From Spirochaeta thermophila DSM 6578 (GTDB lineage Bacteria; Spirochaetota; Spirochaetia; Winmispirales; Winmispiraceae), in the NCBI RefSeq assembly GCF_000184345.1, contig NC_017583.1, forward strand, positions 2,294,001 to 2,358,000: a DNA stretch of 64,000 nt, in the 5' to 3' direction. The position numbers were made by a program, and so were the translations under genes. The notes below the pieces were generated by a model, which saw nothing but the letters and a program-made list of their open reading frames with translations, was not told the origin of the DNA and searched no databases. Of this stretch, positions 44,774 to 55,855 are shown one piece after another (position 1 is the first letter of the stretch; every line of letters starts with the position of its first letter).

Positions 44774-46000
44774 ATGTACGACACGGGGCAAGAGGCCCCA
44801 CGCTGCATCCTCGTAGGACGCAAAACCGGAAGGGAGGAGACCTCCTCCCTTCCGGAGCTCTCCCTCCTCGTGGAAGAACTCGGCTATATCCCGGAGACGA
44901 TCCTCTCCTTCCCCCTCAGAACGCCTGAGAGGAAGTTCCTCTTCGGGCCCGGCCAGGCAGAGGTGGTAGCACGGGAGGCCCGTATGCGGGGGATCGATCT
45001 CGTGGTCTTCGACGAGGACCTCACCCCGGCGCAACAGCGCAACTGGGAACATCTGGTGAAGAGCCGGGTGATGGATCGTACCGAGGTGATCATCGAGATA
45101 TTCTCCCGCCATGCCCGGACCAAGCAGGCCCAGCTTCAGACGGAGAAGGCCCGTCTCGAGTATCTTCTCCCACGACTGCGGGGAGCCTGGTCACACCTCG
45201 ACCGACAACGAGGTGGTGCCCGAGGTACGAGGGGTGAGGGTGAGCGTCAGATCGAGCTCGACAGACGGATGATCCTCTCCAGACTCGCGAGGATACGAAG
45301 GGAGATGGAGGCCATAGAGCGCCACCAGACCACCACCCGTTCCCGGCGTCTCGAGGCAGGCATCCCCCGCGTCTCGCTTGTGGGCTACACCAATGCAGGG
45401 AAATCCTCCCTCTTCACCCGCCTCACCGGCCAGGCCGTGCGTATACAGGACCGACCGTTCGTCACCCTGGACACCACCACCCGGACGTGCCTGATTCCGG
45501 GATGGGGGCGGGTGGTGGTGAGCGACACCGTGGGCTTCATCCAACATCTGCCCCACACCCTGGTCGATGCCTTCCACGCTACCCTCGAGGAGGTGCGCGA
45601 CGCCCACCTCCTCCTCGAGGTGGTCGACCTGTCGAGCCCGAACCTCCTCCTCCACCTCTCCACCACCGAGGAGGTCCTCACCGAGATAGGAGCCCACCAC
45701 ATCCCACGAATCAGGGTCTACAACAAGGTCGATCGATCCTCCCCCCACCCCCTCCTTCCCCCTTCGAATCATCCGGAAATCCTCGTCTCCGCAAAGACCG
45801 GGGAGGGGATCGAGGGACTCCTCTCCCTCATCGTCCGGGAGATGGAACGCCACTACCCCATAGAAACCCTGGAGCTTCCTTATCACAGGCTGGGGGAATC
45901 CCACGAAGTCCTCTCCCGCGCCGCCATCATCCATCAGGAATACACCGATGTGGGACTCTTCGTGAGGTACGCCCCCTCCGTCCCATCTGTTCATGAGTAA
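44774..46000 (+). CDS. hflX: Ribosome-associated GTPase HflX
   Basis: 408 residues. The N-terminal HflX domain has FGPGQAEVV and VVFDEDLTPAQQRNWE; the coiled linker includes LDRQRGG and RGEGERQIELDRR; the G domain has G1 GYTNAGKSS, G3 DTVGF and G4 NKVD. HflX rescues or splits stalled or heat-damaged ribosomes. GGAGGCACG precedes the ATG. Confidence 0.94.
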   Translation: MYDTGQEAPRCILVGRKTGREETSSLPELSLLVEELGYIPETILSFPLRTPERKFLFGPGQAEVVAREARMRGIDLVVFDEDLTPAQQRNWEHLVKSRVMDRTEVIIEIFSRHARTKQAQLQTEKARLEYLLPRLRGAWSHLDRQRGGARGTRGEGERQIELDRRMILSRLARIRREMEAIERHQTTTRSRRLEAGIPRVSLVGYTNAGKSSLFTRLTGQAVRIQDRPFVTLDTTTRTCLIPGWGRVVVSDTVGFIQHLPHTLVDAFHATLEEVRDAHLLLEVVDLSSPNLLLHLSTTEEVLTEIGAHHIPRIRVYNKVDRSSPHPLLPPSNHPEILVSAKTGEGIEGLLSLIVREMERHYPIETLELPYHRLGESHEVLSRAAIIHQEYTDVGLFVRYAPSVPSVHE

Positions 46001-46024
46001 AAAGATGAGGTATATTTCCCAATC

Positions 46025-47155
46025 ATGATCCACACAAGTGAGCATCACACACCGTTTCAGGATATTCGTGACACACGGAGACCCCGGCGTCTTGTAGTGG
46101 CGATGAGCGGAGGGGTCGACTCTTCCGTGACCGCCCACCTCCTCCTCTCGGCGGGGATAGAGGTGGTGGGCCTCACCTTCATCCGCGTGAACACCCCTGC
46201 AGAGGTGGACCACGAGGGTTTTTCCGAAGAAGCGAGGGCCGCGCGGGAGGTGGCCTCACACCTGGGGATCGAACACCACGTGCTCAACCTCCACGACCTG
46301 TACACCTCGCGGGTACTGCGGCGTGCATGGGAGGAATATCGGTCGGGGCGCACCCCCAACCCCTGCGTGCTCTGCAACCGCACCCTCAAGTTCGGACATC
46401 TGGTACGATACGCACGGGAGGTGCTGCGCGCGGACGGCATCGCCACCGGTCACTATGCCCGCATCTACGTCGACGCGGAGGGATGCGTCCATCTCCTGAG
46501 AGGGAAGGCCGGAACCAAGGAGCAGAGCTACTTCCTCGCCCAGACGAGACCAGAGGATCTGCGGCACGCCTACTTCCCCCTCGGAGACCAGACCAAGAAC
46601 GAGATACGGACCTACGCCCGGCACCATGGCATCCCCACGGCCGAGAGGCCGGAGAGCCAGGACGTGTGCTTCAACACCACGGGCCTCAGGTTCGGGGAGT
46701 TCCTGCAGGAGTTCTTCGAGGAAGGGGGAGAGTCCGGCCCCATCCTCGACGAACGGGGCAACGTCCTGGGGCGCCACAGAGGGATCCACGTCTTCACCAT
46801 AGGCCAGCGGAGAGGGCTCGGGGTGGCGCTTGGCCGCCCGGTCTACGTGAAGGCCATAGATCCCGAACGGAACGCGGTGATCGTCACGGACCGGGAGGAG
46901 GCCCTCCTCCATCGGGTGGTGGAGGCCGCAGGGGTGAACTGGTTCGCGCCGCCTCCACCACGTCCGATGGAAGTGCTCGCCCAGATCCGATACGCCCATC
47001 GCGCGGCGCCGGCCGTACTCACCCATGAGGGGGACCGGATCCGGGTGAGGTTTCACGAGCCCCAGCGCGCCGTCACCCCGGGCCAGCTCCTCGTGGCCTA
47101 CGTGGGCGATGAGGTCCTCTGCAGCGGGTTCATCTTGCAGACGGAGGAGGGGTGA
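46025..47155 (+). CDS. mnmA: tRNA-specific 2-thiouridylase
   Basis: 376 residues. It thiolates U34 of Lys, Glu and Gln tRNAs. The PP-loop is SGGVDSS (28-34), the catalytic cysteines are in NPCVLCN and ESQDVCF, and GTKEQSYFL is typical. The first 22 residues are an extension before the usual start. No good Shine-Dalgarno is seen; TATATT lies eight bases before the ATG, again suggesting a very short or absent leader. Confidence 0.94.
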   Translation: MIHTSEHHTPFQDIRDTRRPRRLVVAMSGGVDSSVTAHLLLSAGIEVVGLTFIRVNTPAEVDHEGFSEEARAAREVASHLGIEHHVLNLHDLYTSRVLRRAWEEYRSGRTPNPCVLCNRTLKFGHLVRYAREVLRADGIATGHYARIYVDAEGCVHLLRGKAGTKEQSYFLAQTRPEDLRHAYFPLGDQTKNEIRTYARHHGIPTAERPESQDVCFNTTGLRFGEFLQEFFEEGGESGPILDERGNVLGRHRGIHVFTIGQRRGLGVALGRPVYVKAIDPERNAVIVTDREEALLHRVVEAAGVNWFAPPPPRPMEVLAQIRYAHRAAPAVLTHEGDRIRVRFHEPQRAVTPGQLLVAYVGDEVLCSGFILQTEEG

Positions 47156-47163
47156 TCCCCTCC
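47146..47163. terminator. Weak bidirectional hairpin between mnmA and araD
   Basis: GGAGGGG-TGAT-CCCCTCC, overlapping the mnmA stop. No T-run is present. Confidence 0.3.
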
Positions 47164-47170
47164 CACCCCA

Positions 47171-47878
47171 TCAGGAACCCTGCCCGTAGTAGGCGTGAGG
47201 CCCGTGCTTCCGCTCCCAGTGCTTCCGGGCGATGTAGGAGGGGAGGGAGGAGACTTCCGGATTGGTCATCCTCGTCCACAGGGCCATCTTGCATATCTCC
47301 TCGAGGATCACCGCGTGCCGGACCGATTCCTCAGGGCTGCTCCCCCAGGTGAAAGGGCCGTGGCCCGCGACGAGTACCATGGGGGTATGGAGCGGTTGAA
47401 CCCCCCGTGCCTTGAAGGTCCGGACGATGAGTCGTCCCGTCTCCTCCTCGTAGGCCTCCTGCACCTCGCCCTCGCTCAGATAGGGGGTACACGGCACCGG
47501 CCCCACACAGTGATCCGCATGGGTGGTCCCGTAGAGGGGCACGTCCACACCCGCCTGGGCCCAGGAAACGGAAAAAGGGGCGTGGGTGTGGGTCACGCCC
47601 CTCAGGCCGGGAAACTCACGGTAAAGCACGAGATGCGTGGGCGTATCCGAGGAGGGCTTGAGCGATCCCCACACCTTCTCTCCCTCGAGGGAGACCACCA
47701 CGATGTCCTCGGGAGTGAGCGCATCGTAGGGCACCCCGGACGGTTTGATGGCCACCACGCCTGCATCGGGGTCATAGCCTGAGACATTCCCCCAGGTGAA
47801 CAACGCGAGCCTGTGTTCCGAGAGAAGGAGGTTGGCCTTCCACACCTCCCTCCTGAGTTCCTCGTACGTGTTCATCAT
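47171..47878 (-). CDS. araD: L-ribulose-5-phosphate 4-epimerase
   Basis: 235 residues of the class-II aldolase family. It converts L-ribulose 5-phosphate to D-xylulose 5-phosphate, the last arabinose step. [16 protein letters not shown], the zinc histidines in HTHAPF and the TTHADHC segment are present. Two adjacent ATG codons (47878, 47875) overlap the araA stop; either could be used. Last gene of the arabinose operon. Confidence 0.93.
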   Translation of the reverse strand: MMNTYEELRREVWKANLLLSEHRLALFTWGNVSGYDPDAGVVAIKPSGVPYDALTPEDIVVVSLEGEKVWGSLKPSSDTPTHLVLYREFPGLRGVTHTHAPFSVSWAQAGVDVPLYGTTHADHCVGPVPCTPYLSEGEVQEAYEEETGRLIVRTFKARGVQPLHTPMVLVAGHGPFTWGSSPEESVRHAVILEEICKMALWTRMTNPEVSSLPSYIARKHWERKHGPHAYYGQGS

Positions 47879-49380
47879 CCCCCCTGGTTCATCGAGGCGA
47901 GCGACCAGTACACCTCGTTCCACCTGAGCTCCCGTTTGAAGGTCTCGAGATCGTCGAGCCTTTCGTCGATGAGCACGTACTCCAGGCCCATCATCTCCGC
48001 CCAGTCCTCAAGATACTCCCTGGTGATGGACGTAGAAAACACGGTGTGATGTGCGCCTCCGGCGAGGATCCATGCCCCGGCCGCCGTGAGGAAGTCGGGT
48101 TTCGGACGCCAGAGCACGCGTGCCACCGGGAGCTTCGGCATGGGCTGAGGGATGGGAATGGACTCCACCTCATTGATGAGGAGGCGGAACCTGTTGCCCA
48201 GGTCGATGAGGGAGGCGTTGAGCGCAGGGCCAGGAGCCGCTTCAAAGACGAGTCTCGCCGGATCGGCCTTCCCTCCGATGGAGAGCGGGTGCACCTCTAT
48301 CCGAGGCCTGTCTCCGGCGATCGAGGGACACACCTCCAGCATGTGGGCCCCCAACACCGCTTCCTGTCCCGACTCGAGATGATACGTGTAGTCCTCCATG
48401 AACGAGGTGCCGCCGGAAAGGCCGGTCGACATGACCTTCACCGCCCTCACCAGGGCTGCAGTCTTCCAGTCTCCTTCCGCACCGAACCCGTACCCGTCCT
48501 CCATGAGGCGCTGTACGGCGAGCCCCGGGAGCTGGGGGAGTCCGTGCAGGTCTTCGAAGGTGGTGGTGAAGGCGATCCCCCGGTGCTCTTCGAGGAACCT
48601 CCTGAGGGCGCATTCGATCCGCGCCTGCTCACGTATGGAGGCCAGGGCGCCCTCGTCCTTGGGGAACTCATATCGTTCCCTGTAGACATCGAGGATCTCC
48701 TCCACCTCGTTCTCAGGGATCTCCTGGAGGAGCCTCGCGAGTTCCCCCACCCCCCATCCGTTCACGGACCATCCGAACCTGATCTGCGCCGCCACCTTGT
48801 CGCCCTCGGTGACGGCCACCTCACGCATGTTGTCTCCGAAACGGACCACCTGCCCCTCCCGACCGTCCGCCACCGCGCAGGCCACACGCATCCACACCCC
48901 GATCCGCTCCCTCACGTGGGGAGCCTCCCAGTGGCCCACCACCACCTTCCGAGGAAGCCGCATCCGCGCGTGGAGGAAGCCGTGCTCCCTGTCTCCATGT
49001 GCCGATTGGTTGAGATTCATGAAGTCCATGTCGATGGCATCCCACGGGATGTCACGATTGAACTGGGTGTGGAGGTGGAGGAGCGGTTTCCTGTTGATGG
49101 AGAGACCGCCCACCCACATCTTGGACGGGGAGAAGGTGTGCATCCACGTGATCACTCCGGCACACGAGGGATCGGCGTTCGCCTCTTCGAATACCCGGCG
49201 TATCTCATCGGGACTCTTCAACACCGGCTTCCATTCGACGGGACACGGGAGGAGGGGATCGGCGTTGAGCCCCTCTACCATCCGCTTCGCATGCGCGTCG
49301 ACCTTCTCGAGTGTCTCCATGCCATAGAGGTACTGACTCCCGGTGAGGAACCAGAACCGATACCTGGAAAGGTCTATCAT
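47875..49380 (-). CDS. araA: L-arabinose isomerase
   Basis: 501 residues, the usual length. It interconverts L-arabinose and L-ribulose. Features: [12 protein letters not shown] start, [44 protein letters not shown] split as [21 protein letters not shown], and the metal His near GGAHHTVFS. The start overlaps the araB stop. Confidence 0.96.
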   Translation of the reverse strand: MIDLSRYRFWFLTGSQYLYGMETLEKVDAHAKRMVEGLNADPLLPCPVEWKPVLKSPDEIRRVFEEANADPSCAGVITWMHTFSPSKMWVGGLSINRKPLLHLHTQFNRDIPWDAIDMDFMNLNQSAHGDREHGFLHARMRLPRKVVVGHWEAPHVRERIGVWMRVACAVADGREGQVVRFGDNMREVAVTEGDKVAAQIRFGWSVNGWGVGELARLLQEIPENEVEEILDVYRERYEFPKDEGALASIREQARIECALRRFLEEHRGIAFTTTFEDLHGLPQLPGLAVQRLMEDGYGFGAEGDWKTAALVRAVKVMSTGLSGGTSFMEDYTYHLESGQEAVLGAHMLEVCPSIAGDRPRIEVHPLSIGGKADPARLVFEAAPGPALNASLIDLGNRFRLLINEVESIPIPQPMPKLPVARVLWRPKPDFLTAAGAWILAGGAHHTVFSTSITREYLEDWAEMMGLEYVLIDERLDDLETFKRELRWNEVYWSLASMNQGG

Positions 49381-51071
49381 GACTCCCTCCCTTCTTCGGG
49401 ATAAGTGGTAAACTCGGACTCTATGAAACGCCCGAGCATCCGGTACTTCTCATATCGCGGGGCATACAGATCTGCCTTGCTCTTCTCCGGCACGTAGGTA
49501 CGTTCCACGGGAGGCACCATCACCTCCTGCGCCTCCTCCACCGAGGAGAAGACGCCCGCAGCCACTGCGCCGAACAACCCCGCCCCGATCGCCACGGTTT
49601 GATCGTTGGCGAGCACATCGATCGGCGCTCCGAGCACATCCGCCATCATCTGCATCACGAGGGGGGACTTTCTCGCCACCCCGCCTATCCCTACGATGCT
49701 CTCGATCTCCACCCCTTCTTCCCTGAAGCGGTCCACGATGGCCTTCGAACCGAACACCGTCCCCTCTATGAGGATCCTGTAGAACAGGGAGGCATCCACC
49801 CCCAGATCCAGACCGGCCACCGCACCGGTGAGGAGTTGGTTGGCGTAGGGAGTCCTGCGTCCGTTGAACCAGTCGAGAGCCACCGGATCCTCGGGATGAA
49901 GCTCAAGGGCTGCGGCAGCCGCCTCGAGATCGACGAGAAGGGAATCATCGATCCTGGTGAGGACATCCCGGGAGATCATGCCTTTATCCGCGTATACCCG
50001 GAGAGGCCAGAGGAGCACCCTCTTGAACCAGGCGTAGACATCACCAAAGGCGCTCTGTCCCGCCTCGTACCCGATGAGCCCGGGAATCACCGACCCGTCC
50101 ACCTGTCCACAAATCCCCCCCACGGCGTGCTCCGGCCCATCGGGACGGGGCCCGACTGTGATGTCGCAGGTACTCGTCCCCACCACCTTCACCAGCACCC
50201 CTGGTTTCACCCCGGCCCCAACTGCACCCATATGCGCATCGTAGGCACCCACAGCCACCGCGATCCCGGGCCTGAGGCCGAGCCGCTTCGCCCATTCGGG
50301 AGTGAGCTCGCCCGCCTTCACATCGCTCGTCCATGTCTCCGTCCCCAGGGACGCTCTGATCCGGGGAAGCTCAGGGTGGAGCAGCGAAAGAAACTCATCG
50401 GAGGGATATCCCCCCCACTCCCTGTGCCACATGGCCTTGTGACCCATGGCACACCGGCTCCGCTTCACCGCGGCGGCGTCCTCCACACCGGTCAGGAGAG
50501 CGGGCATCCAGTCGCAGTGCTCGATGAAGGTGTAGGCCTCCTTCATGATCCGCTCGTTCGTGCGGAAAACGTGGAGGATCTTCGCCCAGAACCACTCCGC
50601 GGAGTAGACGCCGCCTATGAACTTCGTATAGTCCGTCCCTCCCCACGTCCCCGCCTTCTTCGTGATCTCCACCGCCTCGAAAGCCGCGGTGTGATCCTTC
50701 CAGAGTATGAACATCGCATCAGGATCCTCTGCAAAGGCCGGATCGAGAGCGAGAGGTCTCCCCTTTTCATCGCACGCGCAGGGGGTGGACCCCGTGGTGT
50801 CGATGCCGATTCCCACCACCCGGTCTCCCGCCCCGGCTCCGGCCTTCTCCACCGCACCCCTCACGGCCTCCTCCATCGCCTCGAGGTAGTCGAGCGGGTG
50901 TTGACGGAACCGGTTCTCCCGGGGATTGCAGAAGGCCCCCTCCTTCCAACGCCGGTAGTAGGCGACATGGGAAGCCACCTCGCTGCCGTTCGAGAGGTCG
51001 ATGAGCACCGCCCGGCAGGAGTCGGTCCCGAAATCCATCCCCAGGACGAGATCGCCGTTGCTACCTGTCAT
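49377..51071 (-). CDS. araB: Ribulokinase
   Basis: 564 residues of the FGGY sugar kinase family. It phosphorylates L-ribulose. [13 protein letters not shown] near the start, [12 protein letters not shown], the [13 protein letters not shown] segment and [20 protein letters not shown] are characteristic. Overlaps the ATPase gene upstream by 11 bases and araA downstream by 4, so the operon is tightly coupled. Confidence 0.95.
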   Translation of the reverse strand: MTGSNGDLVLGMDFGTDSCRAVLIDLSNGSEVASHVAYYRRWKEGAFCNPRENRFRQHPLDYLEAMEEAVRGAVEKAGAGAGDRVVGIGIDTTGSTPCACDEKGRPLALDPAFAEDPDAMFILWKDHTAAFEAVEITKKAGTWGGTDYTKFIGGVYSAEWFWAKILHVFRTNERIMKEAYTFIEHCDWMPALLTGVEDAAAVKRSRCAMGHKAMWHREWGGYPSDEFLSLLHPELPRIRASLGTETWTSDVKAGELTPEWAKRLGLRPGIAVAVGAYDAHMGAVGAGVKPGVLVKVVGTSTCDITVGPRPDGPEHAVGGICGQVDGSVIPGLIGYEAGQSAFGDVYAWFKRVLLWPLRVYADKGMISRDVLTRIDDSLLVDLEAAAAALELHPEDPVALDWFNGRRTPYANQLLTGAVAGLDLGVDASLFYRILIEGTVFGSKAIVDRFREEGVEIESIVGIGGVARKSPLVMQMMADVLGAPIDVLANDQTVAIGAGLFGAVAAGVFSSVEEAQEVMVPPVERTYVPEKSKADLYAPRYEKYRMLGRFIESEFTTYPEEGRES

Positions 51072-52575
51072 GTACTTCCTCCCTTCCTCGGAGTATCGTG
51101 TTCATGATGTCCTCCTGAGAGAGGCTCCCGTCGTTCTCCAGGACGCCTCTCACCCTCCCTTCATGCATCACGAGCACCCTGTCGGAGAGGGCGAGTATCT
51201 CGGGGAGCTCGGACGAGATGAGCATGATGGACACCCCGTTGTCAGCGAGCTCGGTGATGATTCGGTGCACCTCCGCCTTTGCATTCACGTCGATCCCCCG
51301 AGTGGGCTCGTCGAGGATGAGGATGAGGGGTTCGGCGGCGAGACAGCGGGCGATCACCACCTTTTGCTGGTTCCCGCCCGAGAGGTTCTTCACTCTCTGG
51401 GAAGGTCCAGAAGTCTTGACCTGGAGAAGATCGATGTACTGCCTGCACAGCTCGTCTTCCTTCTTCCGGTTGATCACGTGGAGGAACTCCGAGAGCCTGT
51501 CGAGCACACTGATACTCATGTTCTCACGGACGGACATCTCGAGGATGAGGGACTTGTTCTTCCTGTCCTCCGAAAGATAGACGATACCGCGGGAGACGGC
51601 GTCGGCAGGCGAAGAGATCTCCACCCGTTCGCCGTTGAGCCGGATCGTGCCCGCAGTAGGACGAACGGCCCCGATCAGGAGGAGTGCCGTCTCGGTACGG
51701 CCCGCACCGATGAGGCCGGCCACGCCGAGGATCTCCCCTCTCCTCAGGGTGAAGCTCACATCCTCGATGTACGGCGGTCCGGAGAGTCCCTCCACCTCGA
51801 GCACCACCTCTTCCTGCGGCTTCTTCCGCCGGTGCGAGAAGAAGTCGGAGAGTTCCCTCCCGACCATGAGACGGACCAGGGACTCCTCGGTGGCCTCACG
51901 GGTGGGCGTCTCCCCCACCCGTTCACCATCCCTGAGCACCACGACCCGATCCGTGATGGCGAGCACCTCCTCCAGCTTGTGGGAGATGAAGATCACCGAG
52001 ATCCCCTGTTCCTTGAGATCCCTTATCACCTGGAACAGCTTGGCGATCTCCTTCTCGGTGAGGGCCGAGGTGGGCTCGTCCATGACGAGCACCCTCACCT
52101 TCATGAGAAGGGCCTTCGCGATCTCCACCATCTGCTGGAGGGCCACCGAGAGTTCTCCCACCGGCCTGTCGAGAGGAATGTCCACGTCGAGGTAGGAGAA
52201 TATCCCCCGGGCCTCCTCCCTCATCTTCCGGTAGTCGAGAAACAGACCTCTGGAGACCTCCCTCCCGAGAAAGAGGTTGTCGAGCACACTCGTGTTGGGG
52301 CAGAGGTTGAACTCCTGGAAGATGATGGAGATACCCTGTCGCTGCGCATCGAGCACGCTCTGGAACTGGACGGGCGTTCCCTCCCACAGTATCTCCCCCT
52401 CGTCGGGTGCGTACACACCGCTCAAAATCTTCATGAGCGTGGACTTGCCCGCACCGTTCTCACCCAGGAGACCCACCACCTCTCCCGGATGGATCTCGAG
52501 ATCCACACCCTTGAGGGCCTGAACCCCTGGAAACGATTTCTTTATCCCACGAAGGGAGACGACCGGACGGCTCAT
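51061..52575 (-). CDS. araG: Sugar ABC importer, double ATP-binding subunit (AraG type)
   Basis: 504 residues with two ABC domains. Domain 1 has GENGAGKSTLMK and LSVALQQMVEIAKAL; domain 2 has the degenerate Walker A AGLIGAGRTETAL and LSGGNQQKVVIARCL, LILDEPTRGID. This arrangement is typical of arabinose, ribose and xylose importers. ATG at 52575 with CAGGAGGG upstream; the frame open to 53022 beyond it is a shadow of the permease. Arabinose specificity is inferred from araBAD. Confidence 0.92.
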   Translation of the reverse strand: MSRPVVSLRGIKKSFPGVQALKGVDLEIHPGEVVGLLGENGAGKSTLMKILSGVYAPDEGEILWEGTPVQFQSVLDAQRQGISIIFQEFNLCPNTSVLDNLFLGREVSRGLFLDYRKMREEARGIFSYLDVDIPLDRPVGELSVALQQMVEIAKALLMKVRVLVMDEPTSALTEKEIAKLFQVIRDLKEQGISVIFISHKLEEVLAITDRVVVLRDGERVGETPTREATEESLVRLMVGRELSDFFSHRRKKPQEEVVLEVEGLSGPPYIEDVSFTLRRGEILGVAGLIGAGRTETALLLIGAVRPTAGTIRLNGERVEISSPADAVSRGIVYLSEDRKNKSLILEMSVRENMSISVLDRLSEFLHVINRKKEDELCRQYIDLLQVKTSGPSQRVKNLSGGNQQKVVIARCLAAEPLILILDEPTRGIDVNAKAEVHRIITELADNGVSIMLISSELPEILALSDRVLVMHEGRVRGVLENDGSLSQEDIMNTILRGREEVHDR

Positions 52576-53543
52576 GCAGCCCTCCTGTTCTTGATCCTGT
52601 CGAGCACCGCGGCGAGCACGATGATGATACCGATGATCGCGGTCTGCCAGTAGGGAGACACCTTCATGAGCACGAGTCCGTTGCGGATCACTCCCATGAT
52701 CGCCGCACCGATGAGCACCCCGAGCACGGTGCCGCTCCCGCCCGAGAGGGAGGTACCACCTATCACCGCCGCGGCGATGGCGTCGAGCTCCCATCCCGTA
52801 CCGGTGTCGGGCTGAGCCGAATTGAAACGGGCCACCAGGATCACGCCCACCACGGCAGCGGCGAGCCCCGAGATCATGTAAATGGCAAGCTTTATCTTTT
52901 TCACCCTCACCCCCGAGAGAAAGGCCGCTTCCTCGTTTCCTCCGATTGCGTAGAGTCGTCTTCCGAAAGAGGTGTACTGGAGCACGAAGTGAGCCACCAC
53001 CGCGAGGACGATCATGACCCACACGGGGATGGGAATACCGAGGAAATCACCCTGACCCACGACGAGAAAGGGCTTCGGTATCTCGGTGATAGGCCATCCC
53101 TTGGTGAGGATGAGAATGGTCCCTCTGGCGAACGAAAGCATACCCAGGGTCACGATGAAGGGAGCGATCCCCACATACGAGATGAGCACACCGTTTATGA
53201 GGCCGAGGAGCACACCGCTTGCGAGGCCCACGAGCACGCTCAACCAGATGGGCAGCCCCATGGCCATGGCCCCCGCGGCGATGATGCCGGAGAGTCCCAT
53301 GATCGAGCCCACGGAAAGGTCGATGCCTGCACTCAGTATCACGAAGAGTTCACCCATGGCCACGATGGCCACGAAAGATATCTGACGGAACACCAGATAG
53401 AGGTTGCTCCCGGTGAGAAACGTGGGGGCGAAGAACCAGATACCCGCCATGAGAAGGATGAGGGCGAGGAAGATGGCTGACTCCCTCAAGGCGAACACCC
53501 TCCGCACGATCCCTGTACGACTCTCCACGAGCGTCTCTTTCAT
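52572..53543 (-). CDS. araH: Sugar ABC importer, permease subunit (AraH type)
   Basis: 323 residues with eight to ten membrane helices. Family stretches are LSAGIDLSVGSIMGLSG, the AIGGNEEAAFLSGV loop and GELDAIAAAVIGGTSLSGG-like GWELDAIAAAVIGGTSL. The start is preceded by GAGGAGGAATGA. It overlaps the ATPase start by four bases. Confidence 0.92.
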   Translation of the reverse strand: MKETLVESRTGIVRRVFALRESAIFLALILLMAGIWFFAPTFLTGSNLYLVFRQISFVAIVAMGELFVILSAGIDLSVGSIMGLSGIIAAGAMAMGLPIWLSVLVGLASGVLLGLINGVLISYVGIAPFIVTLGMLSFARGTILILTKGWPITEIPKPFLVVGQGDFLGIPIPVWVMIVLAVVAHFVLQYTSFGRRLYAIGGNEEAAFLSGVRVKKIKLAIYMISGLAAAVVGVILVARFNSAQPDTGTGWELDAIAAAVIGGTSLSGGSGTVLGVLIGAAIMGVIRNGLVLMKVSPYWQTAIIGIIIVLAAVLDRIKNRRAA

Positions 53544-53615
53544 TCATTCCTCCTCAACTGAAGATAAAGGGGGTTCCACCCCACGACAGGGCGGAACCCT
53601 CGAGGCGCCGCTGCC

Positions 53616-54572
53616 TCACTGCGCGGCGAATTCCTTTCTCATCTCTTCCATGTAGGTATCCACGTTCTCCTTGGTGACGAACAGGACACCGGTGTCGATC
53701 ACTTTGGGGATTTCCTCACCGTTGAGAGCCTTGAGAAGCATCTCCACCGAGAGCCACCCCATCTTGTAGGTCTTCTGCACCACACAGAAGGCCACCGAAC
53801 CGTCTCGGATCCCTTCCAGGGTATCCTTGAGGTCGTCGAACCCTCCGAGGATGATCTTACCCGCCTTACCCTGCTGCTTGAGCACGCTCGCAGCTGCAGG
53901 GGCACCCTCGGCCGATACCGCGAAGATGGCCTTCAGGTTCGGGTAGGCCTGGAGCACCGCCTCGGTCTTGTTCACGGCCACTGCAAAGTCGCCCTGCACG
54001 TCCACCACGTCGAGCACCTTGATGTTGGGGGCCACCTCGGCAATGGCACGCTTGAAGCCCTTGGTCCTGAGGTTGAGGTTGGTGGCGCCCAATCCGCCCT
54101 GGAGGATGATGATCTCACCCTCGCCGCCCATGAGTTCGGCCATCTTCTTCCCTGCTTCGTAGCCGGCGCTCTCGTTGTCGGTGCCGATATAGGTGAGGGC
54201 CGCACTTGAGGGAGCAGGGGCATCGAAGGTGATGACTTTGATACCGGCCTTGGTGGCCTCGTCGATCACCGGTACGAGCCCCTTGTCGTCGAGCGCGGAA
54301 ATCGCGATCCCATCCACTTTACGGGCGATGAGATCTTCGATAACCTTCACCTGAAGAGGAAGCTCGAACTTCTGGGGGTCCACCTTCTCGGCTATGACGC
54401 CATACTTCTCGGCAGCGTCCTTAAAGCCCTCGAAGCACGGCTCATAGTAGGGGTGGACTCCTTTCGTCACCATCACGAGGACGGGTTTCCCCGACTCCTC
54501 CTGTCCACCACGGGCGAAGACCATCCCGGTGACGAGCACGAGGAGCATCAAGACACCAAGAATCCTTTTCAT
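53616..54572 (-). CDS. Periplasmic sugar-binding protein of the arabinose ABC importer
   Basis: 318 residues with a signal peptide ending near GMVFARGGQEE, the usual style in spirochaetes. The mature part is a type-I periplasmic binding protein of the ribose/LacI fold: GVHPYYEPCFEGFKDAAEKYG, then IAISALDDKGLVPVIDEATKAGI, and GTDNESAGYEAGKKM. AGGAGGG precedes the ATG. First structural gene of the operon. Confidence 0.92.
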   Translation of the reverse strand: MKRILGVLMLLVLVTGMVFARGGQEESGKPVLVMVTKGVHPYYEPCFEGFKDAAEKYGVIAEKVDPQKFELPLQVKVIEDLIARKVDGIAISALDDKGLVPVIDEATKAGIKVITFDAPAPSSAALTYIGTDNESAGYEAGKKMAELMGGEGEIIILQGGLGATNLNLRTKGFKRAIAEVAPNIKVLDVVDVQGDFAVAVNKTEAVLQAYPNLKAIFAVSAEGAPAAASVLKQQGKAGKIILGGFDDLKDTLEGIRDGSVAFCVVQKTYKMGWLSVEMLLKALNGEEIPKVIDTGVLFVTKENVDTYMEEMRKEFAAQ

Positions 54573-54635
54573 ATTCCCTCCTCACAAGGGATAAAATATT
54601 GTGACGCCCAACGGGCGTATCGCTCACATCGAGAG

Positions 54636-55709
54636 CTATTCCGATGCAAGAGCCAGCCCCTCATACACGAGGTCGGGAACCGCTCCTGCCGGCAGGTTCT
54701 CTTTCATGTAGATATGGAGGGGCACGGGGATCGATGGGGGCACGTGCTGCTGAAGGACCACCTTCCGGTAGAGCTGGTACACGGCCTGGTATCCCTGATA
54801 GGCCGGCCGCTGAGAGATGAGCGCGTCTATCTTCCCCTCCCGAAGAAGCCGTTCGTTCTCTGGAACGAGATCGTATCCCACGATGGGAACGTGACGGCCC
54901 CCGGTCCTGTTCACCACTTCCGCCACGCGATGTACCGAGGCATTGGCCACGAAGATCCCCCGCGGGTCGGGGATCTCCTCGAACAACGTCGTGAGAAAGG
55001 CCTCTCGCGTCCTCTTGTGGTCGAGGTCTTCACAGGTACGAACCAGGATTCTGAAATCCCTCCCCTTCGCTTGCCAGAACGTCTGGAAGCCCTCGATCCT
55101 CCTCCTGATGTGGAAATCCTCTCCATGAGGACCTATCACAGAATAGGTCCCCGGCCGACCCATCCCGAACAGATAGAGGAGCTTTCCCGCGAGGAAACCT
55201 CCCGCAAACGGGTCCTGCATGATCGAGGTGAGAGGACGCACATGGGGAATGGTGGCATCGAAGAAGACGAACGGAAGGTGAGAGGGGAGGCGTTGGAGAA
55301 GGGCGAGGGAATCGGCAGGACGAACGGGCGCGAGGAGGAGCCCGTCGCACCCTTCGAAGGGGATGGTCTCGGCGGCCTTGGAGAAGGAGGATCCGCTGTA
55401 ACGATCGTATTCGACGAACCGCACCTGGATTCCGAACGGTCCCAGCTCCTCGGCCGCCCGATGCACCCCTTTACAGATGAGCCTCCAATAGCCTGAGTCC
55501 TCGTCCTTCCGGGGGAGGAATACGTAGAAGAGATACCCCTTCCTCCGCTTGAGGTGACGAGCGATGGGATTGGGTGTGTACCCGAGCTCCTCGATGAGGG
55601 CCTCTACACGCTTTCGGGTCTCGGGTGCGACCCTCCCGCGCTTGTGGATCACCCGATCGACGGTGCCTATTGAGACCCCCGCCCGACGCGCGATCTCTCG
55701 GATCGTCAC
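54636..55709 (-). CDS. LacI-family regulator of the arabinose operon
   Basis: 357 residues. The N-terminal HTH is VTIREIARRAGVSIGTVDRV with the hinge LGYTPNPIARHL; the rest is a sugar-binding domain related to the adjacent binding protein. The GTG at 55709 is chosen because the frame to 55796 contains a perfect promoter and cannot be translated. It probably controls the downstream importer and araBAD genes with an arabinose-derived signal; this is inference from position. Confidence 0.88.
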   Translation of the reverse strand: MTIREIARRAGVSIGTVDRVIHKRGRVAPETRKRVEALIEELGYTPNPIARHLKRRKGYLFYVFLPRKDEDSGYWRLICKGVHRAAEELGPFGIQVRFVEYDRYSGSSFSKAAETIPFEGCDGLLLAPVRPADSLALLQRLPSHLPFVFFDATIPHVRPLTSIMQDPFAGGFLAGKLLYLFGMGRPGTYSVIGPHGEDFHIRRRIEGFQTFWQAKGRDFRILVRTCEDLDHKRTREAFLTTLFEEIPDPRGIFVANASVHRVAEVVNRTGGRHVPIVGYDLVPENERLLREGKIDALISQRPAYQGYQAVYQLYRKVVLQQHVPPSIPVPLHIYMKENLPAGAVPDLVYEGLALASE

Positions 55710-55767
55710 CCGAGCCTGTTCCTCAGGTACTCTCTGTTGGTCCTCTGCGTTATCGTACACGCATACC

Positions 55768-55796
55768 AGTATACACGCACTTCCCCGGGTTGTCAA
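55768..55796 (-). promoter_or_regulatory. Promoter of the arabinose regulator/operon
   Basis: On the minus strand TTGACA (55791-55796), 17 bases, TATACT (55768-55773). A direct repeat TACACGCA at 55756-55763 and 55772-55779 overlaps it and could bind a regulator. Confidence 0.8.
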
Positions 55797-55855
55797 ATTT
55801 TTCTTTACCTTTTCACCTCATTTGCACTCGACAATCCTCGCCTGTCTCCTCCTGC

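Noticed and set aside
55710-55796. N-terminal extension of the LacI-type regulator
   Set aside because: The extension contains a perfect TTGACA-17-TATACT promoter, so it is upstream DNA and not protein.
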